Shown here in pieces: positions 17,887 to 27,831 of a stretch of DNA of 64,000 nt; positions within the stretch are counted from its first letter, which is position 1; every line of letters begins with the position of its first letter. The DNA lies in NCBI GenBank assembly GCA_963377175.1, contig CAUJNA010001846.1, positions 967,489 to 1,031,488 on the forward strand. The letters run 5' to 3'. Under the pieces are notes generated by a model. It was not told the origin of the DNA. It searched no databases and worked only from the letters and a program-made list of their open reading frames with translations. Source of the stretch: Effrenium voratum. Its lineage: Eukaryota; Sar; Dinophyceae; Suessiales; Symbiodiniaceae. A program made the position numbers and the translations under genes.

Positions 17887-18884
17887 TCAAAAAGGAGGTG
17901 GGAGCCTGGGGCCTCTCTGCAGCCTCCGCTGGCGGGATTGCACCTCCAACCCCCGCGGTTCGGGAGCTGAGTTTTCGGGGACTTTTCGAAGATCCCTGTG
18001 CACCACCTTTTCCGGCCACCCCTCCAAGCCAAACCTCGCCCCCATCCCCCCGCTCTCGGCGGAGACAACCCTGTACACCTTTTCGCTCCAGGCTATCTCG
18101 TTGACCCTGTAGGAGCCCCTGCTTTCGATCGGCTTAACCCTGATCCGAACCATATCCCCGACCTTGATTTCCGGGCGGGTCACCTTGTGCTTGGCCCTCG
18201 ATGTTGCGCAGAGCAATCTCTGCCATTTCGGGGTCAGAGTAGGCGAGGTTCGGCGCCACCTGCGTGGTAGCGTGCTTCCTCCCGTTGATTTGGCTCAAGA
18301 TGTCGGCCAGCATGAGGTGCCACTGCCCCCGCCGGCCCGCTCCGGCTGCTATGCGGCGCAACATGGCCTCCTTGATGGTGCGGATGGCGCGCTCCGCGAA
18401 GTAGGCGTGGCCCCTGGTCACCTGCTTCTCGATGTCCCAGAAATCCATCAGCTCCTTGAACTCCCTCTTGAACTCGGCGCCGTCGTCGGAGAACACGTTG
18501 GCCGGCACCCCCAGGGCTTGGAAGACCTTCTTCATGCCCGCCGCGGTGGTGCTCGCGAGACGGTCCTTCAGCGGCTCCGCGGCCACTTTCTGGGTGAGCG
18601 CGTCGATGGCCACCAGCATGAAGGGGTAGGGCTTGCCGCCGAAGGCCCTCATGTCGGCCAGGTCCACCTGCAGCTGGTTCATGGGCTCCAGAGGCACGAA
18701 GCTGTTGTAGCCTCTGCGGCCGGTCCTGGTTCACCCGGAGGCCGTCCAGAAACGCCTTCACCTCCCCTCTGGAGATGCTGGGGTCGCGCACCTGGGCCTG
18801 CTGCAGCGTCTGCGCAATGCTGCCGAAACCGGTGCGGGGATCCTCGTAGACGGCCTTGATGGTTCGCCTGCGGGCGTCAGCCAT
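17887..18884 (-). pseudogene. Retroviral-type (rve) integrase of Polinton type, frameshifted
   Basis: This inserts the element into chromosomes. The start at 18,884 (MADARRRTIKAVYEDPRTGFG) gives the Polinton-type N-terminal domain ending GEVKAFLDGLRVNQD. After a frameshift near 18,725 the core reads MNQLQVDLADM (first Asp), PYPFMLVAIDALT, then VFSDDGAEF (second Asp) and FAERAIRTIKEAM (catalytic Glu). The second Asp to Glu spacing is about 29 residues, shorter than the canonical 35. After another shift near 18,180 an SH3-like or chromo-like tail follows (VGDMVRIRVKP, EKVYRVVSAE), ending at 17,887. Total length is about 330 residues. The start lies 5 bases beyond the end of the fibre gene on the same strand. 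Confidence 0.87.
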
Positions 18885-18889
18885 GTTTC

Positions 18890-21800
18890 TTATGGGTTCT
18901 TCGGCCCCCGCTGGGCCTGCCAGGCTTCCACCTCGTCCAGCCGGCCCTGGAAGCCCTTGCACACCCCCCAGAGCACGCTGGTGAGGTGCGAGTAGTCGAG
19001 GGTGACCATCTCCGTGCCGTCGCTCCACATCGCGGTGCCCGTCAGGTTCTTCCACTTCGCTCCTGTGAAGTCGTTTGACGCGAAGCCCAGCCTCAGGTCC
19101 TCGTTCATGTCCGGGCGCTTGTACTGCTTGGCCTCCACGGAGTCGAACAGCTGCTGGAGCTCTGCCACGTCGGCCTCGGCCATCTCCGTCTTCACCCTGC
19201 TGTCCGACAAATTCGTGAAGCTCGTGTTGCAGACCACGTTGCCCGAGTTGCCCGCGATCACGAGGCAGCCGGGGTTCCTCTGGTTCGTGGTCAAGGACAG
19301 CTGCGTCGAGAGGCTCTTCGTCTGCACCAGCGCCTCATCGTTGATCAAGATGAGCTCGCACTGGTGCGTCCCGCCGTCCCGCTCCAGGAAGACCCTGGCG
19401 CTCTGGTTGCCCAGGAGCCGCAGCTCCGGGCCGCTGTCGGAGGCCGCGCTGTTGTTGGAGATCTGCAGCTTGCTCCAGCCGCCCAGTTCTTCGTCAAGAA
19501 GAGATCGTCCGAGAAGTCGGAGGTGTTGGTCACGATGAGCGTGTTGGACGCGAAAAGCTGCGGCGCGGAGACCGTGCCCGAGCTCGTCACGTCGCCGCAG
19601 ACCACGCTGCCCGTCGACACTCCACCGCTCGTGGCCGTGAAGGTGCAGTGACCAGCCACTGGCTTGGCTTGGTGCCCCTGGAGGGGCCGCACCGGTGGAA
19701 ATCGTAGCGTGCGCCCGTGAGCGCGCCGATCTGCGAAAGCTCGCCGCGGTTGCTGCGCCCGAGGCCGACCATGTCCGTGCCCGTGACACGTCCGCCCCCC
19801 GAGGTGAAGTACCCGGCGATGGCCGTTTTGATTGCAGGTCAACGTGCTGCCCGAGAACTCCCTTCCCCCGTTGGCGGGAGCTCAGCAGCCCTACAGCTAC
19901 ATCCCCAACAACCCGCCGCTGATGCTCAGCGAGCTGCCTGACACGGCCCCTGAGGACGACAGCGCGGCCCCGGCGACGGTGCCTGTGGCTGTGAGCGCGG
20001 CGCAGGAGACTGTGCCCGAGGCGTCCACGCCCGTGGTGAACACGTCGGTGCAGCTCACGTCGTTGCACAGCAGCTGGTCGCAGCCCACGTTGCCCTGCGC
20101 GGTGAGCCCGTCCAGCGTGGCCGAGCCCGTGAGGGCCAGCGAGTCCGCCAGCAGGTCCGTTACTGAGACAGACTCACCCTCAAAGGCGCTGGCCCTGATC
20201 TGCATGCTGTACAGGTCCAGCGTGCCCGCCGACTGCTGCACCAGCCCGGGGATAGAGCCGCCGAAGGCTCCGAAGTGCAGCTTCGCAACTCCGCCCGGCG
20301 GCACCGAGAAGTCCAGGCGCGCCGTGCTCCACACGCCCTGCGAGGGCGTGCCGAGGAAAGTGCCGGTGACGCCCACGTAGTCGTTGTCGGCCGCGCTGAC
20401 GTACATCACCAAGTTGGAGGCCGTACCCAGCCTGTACCGGCAGCCGAAGGAGTAGCGTCTCCCCGGCGTCAGCGTGTAGGTGCGCACGATGTTCCAGGCG
20501 AAGGCGCTCAGGGTCATGGCGTAGCCCTCCAGCTGGAAGCCTCCCACTGTGAAGCTGGCCGAGGCCACGGAGCTCTGGCTGTTGGAGCGCACCAGGAAGT
20601 TGCCAAGCGTGGTGAGCGTGGGCTCCAGCAGCACCTCGCCCAGGGAGGCCAGCGTGACGTCGTCGGCCCCTCCGTCGAGGAACTCGTGCTTCAGCAGCAG
20701 GGCCGAGGCCGCCGTGTCCTCCTCCTCCGTGTTGCCGGCCTCCAGGGTTGCGTCCAGGATCTGGAGGCCGTAGACGTCCACCGTTCCAGCCGTCTGGTTG
20801 GGCAGGCCCGGCGCCTGGAAGTGCGCCCCGAAGTGCAGCTTCGCCACCCCGTTCGGAGGCCCTGTGAAGTACATCTTGGCAGTGCTCCAGGCACCCTGGT
20901 CGCCCACGAAGCTGCCGTACAAGGGGTCGTAGACGTTGTCTGCCTCGGACATGTACACCACTAAGTTGGAGGCCGTGCCGAGCCGGTAGCGGCAGGCGAA
21001 GAGGAGCTCTCGGCCCGGGGTCAAGTTGTAGGTGCGCACGATGTTCCACGGGTTCACCGCCAGGGTCAGGGTGTAGCCGTCCACGCTCACTGCGCCCGCG
21101 GTGTGCGTGGCCAGGACCACGCTGCCGCCGCTGCTGGGGCGAACCGTCCAGTTTGACAGCGAGACGTCCGTGGGGGCCAGGATCTGCTCTCCTATGGCGG
21201 CCACCACCTCGTCGGCCCCTCCGTCGTCCGGAAAGCGCACTGCTATCTGCAGCGCCGAGGCTGCCTCCGTGACTCCGAGCTTGCCGGCGAGGAGGCCGTC
21301 TACTTGCGCGATGGTGTAGTAGCTGAGCAGCGCGGCCGCGATGCTCGAGGCCGTTGCCGTGTCCTGGTCTGCGGCTGAGCGGTACGCCACCAGCGCCGAG
21401 GTGATTTGGTTGGTTGTGAAGACGTCCTGGTCCGGGCCCGTCCGGTAGGCCAGCAGCGCGCCCGCGATGGCGGCCTGCGTCTGCGTGTCCTGCGCGCTTG
21501 CCGTGCGGTAGTCTCCCAACAGCGCGTCTACCTGCGCCGAGGTGTAGTAGGCCAGCAGCGCTGCTGTGATGGCGCTGGTCGTCTCAGCGTCCTGCGCTGC
21601 CCCTGTGCGGTAGTCTCCCAACAGCGCGTCTACCTGAGCCGAGGTGTAGTAGGCCAGCAGGGCTGCTGTTATGGCGGCGTCAGTGCCCGCCGTGGAGTAG
21701 CAGTCTGCCGTGACGCTCAGCGTGTCGTCGCCGTTGGCAAGCGCAGCAGAGAGAGGAGCCGTGAAATGCAGGTTGCGAACGACGTTACTTCCGCGAACGA

Positions 21801-22968
21801 GCTCCCAAGTCGTGAAGCCCGCCCAGGCCGGCGCGTTAACAACTCCGCCGCTGCCGGAAAGCTGCAGGGCTGCGAGCACCGCGAGGATTGCGTCGAGGGC
21901 GCTCTGGAGCGTGGTCTCGCTGGCCGAGAGCGCGGCGTTCGTGGCGTATGAGGCCAGCAGCGTCGCGTCGGCCTTGGCCCCCTGGAGCGCTGTGATGCTG
22001 GCGTCCCGGCTAGCAAGCAGCGCTGCGACGAAGGCCTCGGTGGCGAGACCCAGCAGGGCATTTGCTATCTTGGTGTCTACCTCCAGCGGCGTGTCCAACC
22101 CGTCCACCGTGGAGCGCAGGGAGGCCAGCGCGCTTGCGTCCGCCTTGCCGAGGAGGGCGGCGTCCAGGGCTGCCGTGGTGACGGCGTCCAAGAGGGCCGT
22201 CGCTATCTTAGAGTCCTCCTCCGAGGAAGTGTCCACGGCCGACTGCAGGGCGTAAGCAGTCAGGGCGCTGGCGTCTGCCTTGGAGGCCTGCAGCCCCGAG
22301 ATGGAGGCGTCTCGGCTCGCGAGCTCGGAGGCCTGCGCCGCGGCGGTGACGGCCCCCAGGAGAGCGTTGGCCACCTTGGTGTCCACCTCCAGCGGCGTGA
22401 TCCTCGCCGCTATGTCCAGGGAGTGCTGGGCCACCACCGGCTTGAGGCCGTAGTTGGCGGCCACCGTGGCCAGCGTGGCGTTGTTGGCCGAGGCGATGGA
22501 ACCGTTCATGGCCGCCGTGGTGCTGTAGTTGGTCAGCTTCAGGTCCACGCTGTCCGGGGTGCTCTTCGTGGCCACCACGCCCTCCAGCACGTCGAAGGCC
22601 GACTGGTCTGCCTTGTTGGTGAGACCCGTGGTCAGCGAGCTCTGCAGCGCTGCGATGCTGCTTCCGTGCGCGGCCACCTGTCCGTCCGTGGTGGCCAGGG
22701 CCGCCGCCGTGGCAAGAGGCGCAATTGCCGGCGCCAGCGCGCTGCTGTCCAGCTTGGAGGCCAGCTCTGCGGTGACTCTGTCGTCCAGGGACTGGATGGC
22801 AGCGGCGTTGTTGCCGGAGGCTGCCGTGTTCTCCGCCAGGTCAGTTACTTGAGCATAGGGCGTGAGAGCGAGGGCCAGCTGTCCTGCTGTGACGTGCGTG
22901 CCGTCAGTCACCTCTCCGTTGTCCAGGACCTCGGGGATGTTGCCCGTGACAGGTCCTTCAAACATGTT
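18890..22968 (-). pseudogene. Very long fibre protein: coiled-coil/triple-helical shaft, two carbohydrate-binding-like domains, S74 chaperone; frameshifted
   Basis: Beginning at the ATG at 22,968 (MFEGPVTGNIPEVLDNG) the protein has an Ala/Ser/Asp-rich shaft with recurring TPLEVDTKVANALL and SLDDRVTAEL units, then four or more copies of YYTSAQVDALLGDYRT-like repeats (about 21,290-21,690). Two homologous domains follow, each with CRYRLGTASNLV and GVAKLHFGA (about 20,750-21,100 and 20,200-20,510), resembling jelly-roll carbohydrate-binding modules. A beta-repeat stalk leads, after frameshifts near 19,900 and 19,490, to a C-terminal NLSDSRVKTEM and LDYSHLTSVLWG region characteristic of the S74/endosialidase intramolecular chaperone that trimerises and cleaves phage tail spikes. 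Joined length is near 1,350 residues. The ORF stays open upstream to 23,106. A receptor-binding vertex spike is the likely role. Confidence 0.75.
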
Positions 22969-23110
22969 TACATATGTTCTCGCCGACGCCTTAGTCCAGT
23001 GGCTATGGGACATTCGGGGGGTGGCACGATCCCGTGCTACCAGGACGCGGTCCTTCAAACATGTTTTCTTAGGAGTAGTCGTTACGATTTCGTGTCGATG
23101 GGACATTGCA
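22945..23110. repeat. About 100-bp imperfect duplication covering the fibre start
   Basis: TCCTTCAAACATGTTT occurs at about 22,951 and 23,050, and each is followed about 40 bases later by TGGGACATT. The second copy places an equivalent ATG (MFEGP in another frame) 100 bases upstream. This suggests a local duplication of the 5-prime end of the fibre gene and leaves the true start ambiguous. Confidence 0.6.
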
Positions 23111-23164
23111 CTTTCGCAACACCTCTATTCGCCGGGTGTTCTGATTGTATATCGACTCGCACGC

Positions 23165-23335
23165 GAAGTGGAAGTGGAGTATAAAATCACCCACTGGGCA
23201 TGAGGCGATGAATTGGAAGTGGAGGATAAAATCGCCCACTTGGCATGAGGCGATGAATTGGCCGAAGTGGCGCAGTGTCCTATAAGATCGGACTCTGGGC
23301 ATGAGGCGATGAATTGGCCGAAAATGTCGGTCAAA
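23165..23335. repeat. Three tandem 45-55 bp repeats upstream of the fibre gene
   Basis: GGCATGAGGCGATGAATTGG appears three times, with GTATAAAATC, GATAAAATC and CTATAAGATC at corresponding places before each. They lie between the right TIR and the fibre start, so may be promoter or enhancer repeats with TATA-like cores. No gene is seen in 23,110-23,480. Confidence 0.7.
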
Positions 23336-23483
23336 AGCGCTTGGGGCACCTCGGCCACATGACGAGACCTGAGCCAACCTTGCCCAGACAAGCATACTGG
23401 CTGGAATGCGATTGAGGGGAAATAACCCTCAATTCAACTTCCCGTGCTACCAGTACGCGAACTCGCCAGAGAACTCGCTTTTC

Positions 23484-23945
23484 CAAGCCTTTTGCGCACT
23501 TTTCGGCCCCAAAGAGAGCGGCAGATTCTCCCTGTTTGAGAAACTGCTTCTAAAGTTTTTGGGCCAAAAAGCGCCGTTTTGGACTGGTAGCGAGAGCCCA
23601 TGGTGAGATGGCTTAGGCGTTGCTTTGCTCTCCGTAGCGACGTTTTGGAGGCTCGATTCCTCCCGGGACCTCGGCGGGCTGACGTGTTAGAGACCGGTGA
23701 CATCGGCGGTGACGAGCTCGGCGGGCTGACGCGTTACGTGGAAAAACCTCGGCGGGCTGACGTGTTACTCGGAAGCACCTCGGCGGGCTGCCGCGTCAGA
23801 CGCTGGCTGGCTCTGGCCTGTGCCTCGGCGGGCTGACGTGTTAGAGACCGGTGACTTCGGCGGTGACGAGCTCGGCGGGCTGGAATTCGCAGGTTTTTCG
23901 GGGCAGAATACGGATTTCGGAGCACTGCAAACACCTGGAACCGGT
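23484..23945. repeat. Right terminal inverted repeat
   Basis: It is the reverse complement of 1-465, including the six CGGCGGGCT-type motifs, the tRNA-like T-arm GGAGGCTCGATTCCTCC (about 23,645) and the end motif AGGTGTTTGC complement next to CCGGTT. Because matching runs to the window edge on the left, the repeat may extend to the right beyond 23,945, perhaps to about 24,150, where composition changes. Confidence 0.92.
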
Positions 23946-24165
23946 TTTCGCAGGAAAACGAGCGATTTTGGAGGCCCGGGCTGCACTTTTGACGCAGGAC
24001 ACGAAAAAACGCACTTTTCGGAGTTCGCCGTTTTCAGCGCTTTTTGCACCAAAAACGGAGTGGTGACATTGACCGGTGACATCGGAAAAACGTTCAGCGG
24101 GTTGAAGAATTTGGCTGTTTTGCAGGGTTTGGGGACCAAAAAACCAAAATAATTAGGTTACTATA
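23946..24165. other. Probable outer part of the right TIR and element-host junction
   Basis: The 220 bases continue the style of the TIR (ACCGGTGACATCGG, GCACCAAAAACGG, CACTTTTCGG) and then grade into AACCAAAATAATTAGGTTACTATAAGC, after which composition changes. The exact end and target-site duplication cannot be fixed because the left partner lies outside the window. Short ORFs here look fortuitous. Confidence 0.5.
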
Positions 24166-24652
24166 AGCAGATGTTCCTTACTACTCACATTGGAAGCGCG
24201 GCCTGGGTGACGGGGACCCTTCGATGTATGTTCTTCGTTTGGCTGGCCTGTCCCCCAAAACCAGCCGCGATCTCTCGGTCTTTTGCTACCAAGAGGTCGG
24301 CGGGGATGCTGTCCTCTCCTTTCTGTCGATCAGGGCTTGCGCTTTACGGCCAGGCAGGAACCTTCCCGGTCAGTGATGCTTGGGACACGCCTGCTACTGT
24401 CCAATGCGGAGAGGTTTCTCCTGGCGCCTGTGTCTGGTATGGTCTTTTTTGGGGCCACCTCCTTGCACACAGCGAAGATCTTCGTGAGGGCACCCCATTG
24501 GCCTGCTACCCCTGGCCTCGCTCGCAAGCCCGAGTGCCTGAGTGTGCAGCGTGTGGATGCGGCGCTAAGGCGCGACCTGAGGCAGACATGCAGGCAGCCG
24601 ATCCATCGCCCAAGCGACCACAAGGCCAGCCTCTGTACCGGGCGGTGAGTGG

Positions 24653-25120
24653 ATGCCCCACCTTCCCTCGCCGGCCCGCCCTGACGAATCTGTGTGGCCT
24701 CGAGTGGAGGCGCCTGCAGGCTCTGTCGCTGGTTCCTATCCGTCGGAGTGGCCGACGATCGCTCAAGGAAGGCACCCCGATACCCGCAGCAACAAGCCGG
24801 TCATCACGGTGGATGACATCGGCGAGTTGCCGCCTACGTGGCCCTCACAACGGCCCGATGTGTCGGGTCTTAGTATTTATCTGTTGGAGCGCATCAGTAA
24901 ATATCTTACCTTTGCAGCCCGGCATGATGCCAAGACCCCTGCTACTGCGGATGGTTTTATCATGCTTCGTGATGTGTGCCGCCGGGCTCTTGTAATTCGG
25001 GCACTTACGGACTTGGAACAGAGTCGGGTGCCTGCAAGTGCAGAGGTTATCGCATCCATTGCCTTGCACCTTAGTGAGACCAGCAAGATGCGGTTTGAGG
25101 TTAAGTATTCGAGCTGCTAG
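24653..25120 (+). CDS. Tpt1/KptA-like (RNA 2-prime-phosphotransferase) N-terminal domain fragment
   Basis: The last 80 residues read LLERISKYLTFAARH, then TADGFIMLRDVCRRALV and ETSKMRFEVKYSS. This LSKxLxxxLRH - DGFxxLxDL - KxRFEL pattern is the start of Tpt1/KptA, the enzyme that removes 2-prime phosphates from spliced tRNA using NAD. The first 70 residues are Pro/Arg-rich and unrecognised. The second half of Tpt1 (NAD-binding) is not visible downstream, so this is a partial or exon-broken gene. Another possible coding frame overlaps upstream (24,283-24,648). Family call is by pattern only. Confidence 0.4.
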   Translation: MPHLPSPARPDESVWPRVEAPAGSVAGSYPSEWPTIAQGRHPDTRSNKPVITVDDIGELPPTWPSQRPDVSGLSIYLLERISKYLTFAARHDAKTPATADGFIMLRDVCRRALVIRALTDLEQSRVPASAEVIASIALHLSETSKMRFEVKYSSC

Positions 25121-25684
25121 TGCTCAAAGGACCTTGCCGGGGCGCGGCTGATAGCATGGCATGGCATGTGGCTGACCTTGAGCTTTCGATGTTTACTCAT
25201 GATAGGTCATGTATTTCAGCGCCATGCGACAACCTCACTCACCACGGACCATGCAAACACGCCCGGCCGACTGGCGTTGAGCCGATGCATGATGAGTTTT
25301 GCTCCGGCCTTACCGATGTGCAACTCGGAAGGAACCCACGCAAAGGGGAAGATGGTAAGAGAACCAGGTTCGACCCCTCTGTCTGTATTGGAGGTTGACG
25401 CTCCCAGGTTTGCTCAGATGAATTGGGCTTTTCCAATGTGCACCAACTCCAGTATATTTGGGTTCTCAGCCGACACAGAGACCATGAATCAGTGATCTTT
25501 GAGGTCACATGTGAAGCCGCCCCGGAATTGACTATGATTGTCATCAACCAAGCAAATCATTTGCAGATTTTCCATGTGGAAAGAGCTCTTGAAGAACACC
25601 TTTGTTTGACCTTGACGGGGAACCACCTTTGCAAGATCCAGGCTGATTGCAGCCATAAGCAGACACCCTTTTGCCTCTGGTTGA

Positions 25685-26300
25685 CGACTGAATAACATCG
25701 CGACAGCATCGTGGCCATGCCAATCATTCAGCTTGGCGGGAGGACGACAGGGGTGGTCAGCCCTGGGTGGGGTATCCTTCAAGGACATGCTTGCTTTTTG
25801 CAGTATTTGTGGCATTCAATTTGTTCTTCTCGAGAATGTCCCGGAGGTCTGGTCAGATTTGGGCTTGGGGGCCACCTTGATTGCTAGTGTACACTCAGAA
25901 GGGTATCACTTCATCTTTGCGCTCGAACATGTTGTGCCTGCGCAGCGATCGAGACTCATTGGGGTCATCACGAAGCTCGCACATGTTCCGTGGACGCCTC
26001 AGCATGCAGGGAAGGTGAAGCAAGCTTTTCAGGGCCCTTTGAGATCATTGCAACTTGAGAACATGTGGTGTGCGGAAGCCCCAACCGCCCTGATGACCCA
26101 AAGCTTTTTGACGCCACAAAAGAGATTGAGATTTACTCATGTGTCAGAAGATCGCCAAAGAAAGTTGCAACTGCAAAGGATGCAGCGTTACCAACCCAGT
26201 CGACCTTCCACTTGACATTGTTTCCGGCAGTCAGCAGGTTGGAAATTCAATCGCAGAGGCCCATGCCCTTGCCGGGATTTGGGTTGCTTTGGTATGTTGC
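25685..26300 (+). pseudogene. C5-cytosine DNA methyltransferase fragment A, host-side
   Basis: One frame from 25,685 contains WPCQSFS (motif IV catalytic Pro-Cys at about 25,715), GGRQGWSALGG, then LLENVPEV (motif VI, 25,832) and VVPAQRSRLIGV (motif VIII, 25,943). After a frame change between about 26,110 and 26,230, motif X appears as SQQVGNSIAEAHAL (about 26,230-26,265). Spacing is normal for a compact methyltransferase. The SAM-binding motif I is not visible upstream, where 25,120-25,680 has only weak coding signal. Base composition is unlike the element, so this is not part of the Polinton. Retrotransposon-carried cytosine methyltransferases are known from dinoflagellates, which would fit; no reverse transcriptase is seen here. 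Confidence 0.65.
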
Positions 26301-27188
26301 GGTTTTGAATTTGAGGGAATCACCCAAAGCTTTGAGCAAATCCTCCGGAGGTTTCGTGCCAGCCGTTTGGACACACAGGCCGACATTCTCATTTGTCAAG
26401 AGACGGCAAGGCGACGTCCCGTGGGACGCTGTCCACCGAACCCTCCAGCTGTAAATACCAACCACGTAGAAAGGTGTATACGGTCAAACCGTTATAGCCG
26501 AACCCGTGTAACTGTTGTAAGGGAGAAGGAATAATAGTTACAACAGTGGTCCTGACAAATGCAGCGCAAGCGAAGTGTTTTCCGCTCTCAATTGCCGATC
26601 ACGTATGAACGCAGCTTCACATAAGATCTTGAACCTCACTTGTGACTTGAGCCAAATGGCAATCAATGGAACCTTGTAAGCAACACAAACACGGACCTCA
26701 GAACTGCTTCCCAATTTAGGCACGGGGCCAGGAGGGTTTTAACATCCCCCATTTGGGTCGCATTGTTCATCATGCGGTCCAAACACCACAAAACGTTCCA
26801 ATGGCCACGGCTTCAGCTACGAAACTGTGTCGAACACTCTTTCATTCACTATTGCTACACCGTCCATTCATTGTGAAACTTGCCAGGTCCAATCAAGGCA
26901 GAAACATGCATCCACAAATCGTAGCACATTCCTATACTCAGATGCAAGAGACATTTTGCCTCTAGCCAATACGCAACCACTTGAGATCCCGGCTGCCGCA
27001 TTTGCGCATCGCGCAGCCGTCATCCACAGAAATGGGTTGGCCATAGAAATCCATAGTAGCGCACGGTCATGAGCCATCTGAATATCATCGGCAAAGAAGG
27101 TTTGGTGAGCAATACATGCAAAACATAGCCATTCCAGGCACCATGAGTAATATATATATATATAATGAAAAGGTCCCCCAAGGACTCC
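26301..27188. other. Non-coding stretch
   Basis: Only short, weak ORFs are present. A TATATATATATA run lies at about 27,151. Sequence to 26,534 may include C-terminal remains of the methyltransferase in several frames. Nothing else is recognised. Confidence 0.5.
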
Positions 27189-27500
27189 TTATTCGTAGTT
27201 TGTCCTAGAGATCATACATCGTCCCCTGATCAAGCACGCTCTTGATCCAGGATGAATAGGCCACGTGCCAAGATCTCTGTCTATCAAAGATGTGCGGGAC
27301 GCACACAATTGCGTGCCGTTATTGTAGAACTGTGCTGCCTGATCCATTGTCATTCTCACGAAACCCACGTGGGAAAGCTCTTTCTTCAGCTTGGAATATG
27401 CAAGCTCCCGTATAATTGGGTCATGCCTGAACACAAAGACGCCGCAATACTGCTCCAGAATCAGGCTGACCCCATTCCTTTGCGTTACGATAAAACTAAA
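27189..27500 (-). pseudogene. Degraded inverted fragment containing packaging-ATPase sequence
   Basis: The minus strand reads MPAFSFIVTQRNG then SLILEQYCGVF. The DNA GATTCTGGAGCAGTATTGCGG closely matches the ATPase at about 1783-1803 and the preceding GCATGCCTGCCTTTAG matches 1502-1517, so the piece equals the start-side flank of the ATPase with an internal deletion that removed Walker A. The remaining 80 codons (KLKKELSHVGFVRMTMDQAAQ) are unrecognised. Confidence 0.5.
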
Positions 27501-27507
27501 GGCAGGC

Positions 27508-27680
27508 ATGCGTCTGAAGTACAAGGAAGCAAGACGTAGCTGGCACACCTGGACCGGCTGCTGGGGGACGTCACTGTGCAACACTCTCCCTTCTTCGGTT
27601 CCGGCAAGCTGGAGTACACCTTCCACGGGGACATTGACGGTTCAGCTCTGATGGCAACGCATGCAGCGTGATGCTGGTGG
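27508..27680 (+). pseudogene. Degraded 5-prime fragment of D12-class adenine methyltransferase (second copy)
   Basis: The start MRLKYK followed, after one base change, by GSK matches the MQLKFMGSK start of the gene at 1505. LAHLDRLLGDVTVQHSPFFGSGKLEYTFHG follows in another frame, with motif I PFFGSG clearly preserved at about 27,583-27,606. DNA similarity to 1505-1380 (minus) is visible by eye. Downstream motifs including DPPY are absent. Confidence 0.65.
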
Positions 27681-27831
27681 GTATCGGACCCGCCCCCCGC
27701 CGAGAATGCTGGTTCGAAAACTGCATGCTGGCCGCCCCGTGATTGGGGTCTTGTGGGGCACCACCCCCTTATCAGTGCAGGATGCCTCCAGGTCATGAGC
27801 TCTTAGGACTTGGGCTGCGCTATTAAAGCAA

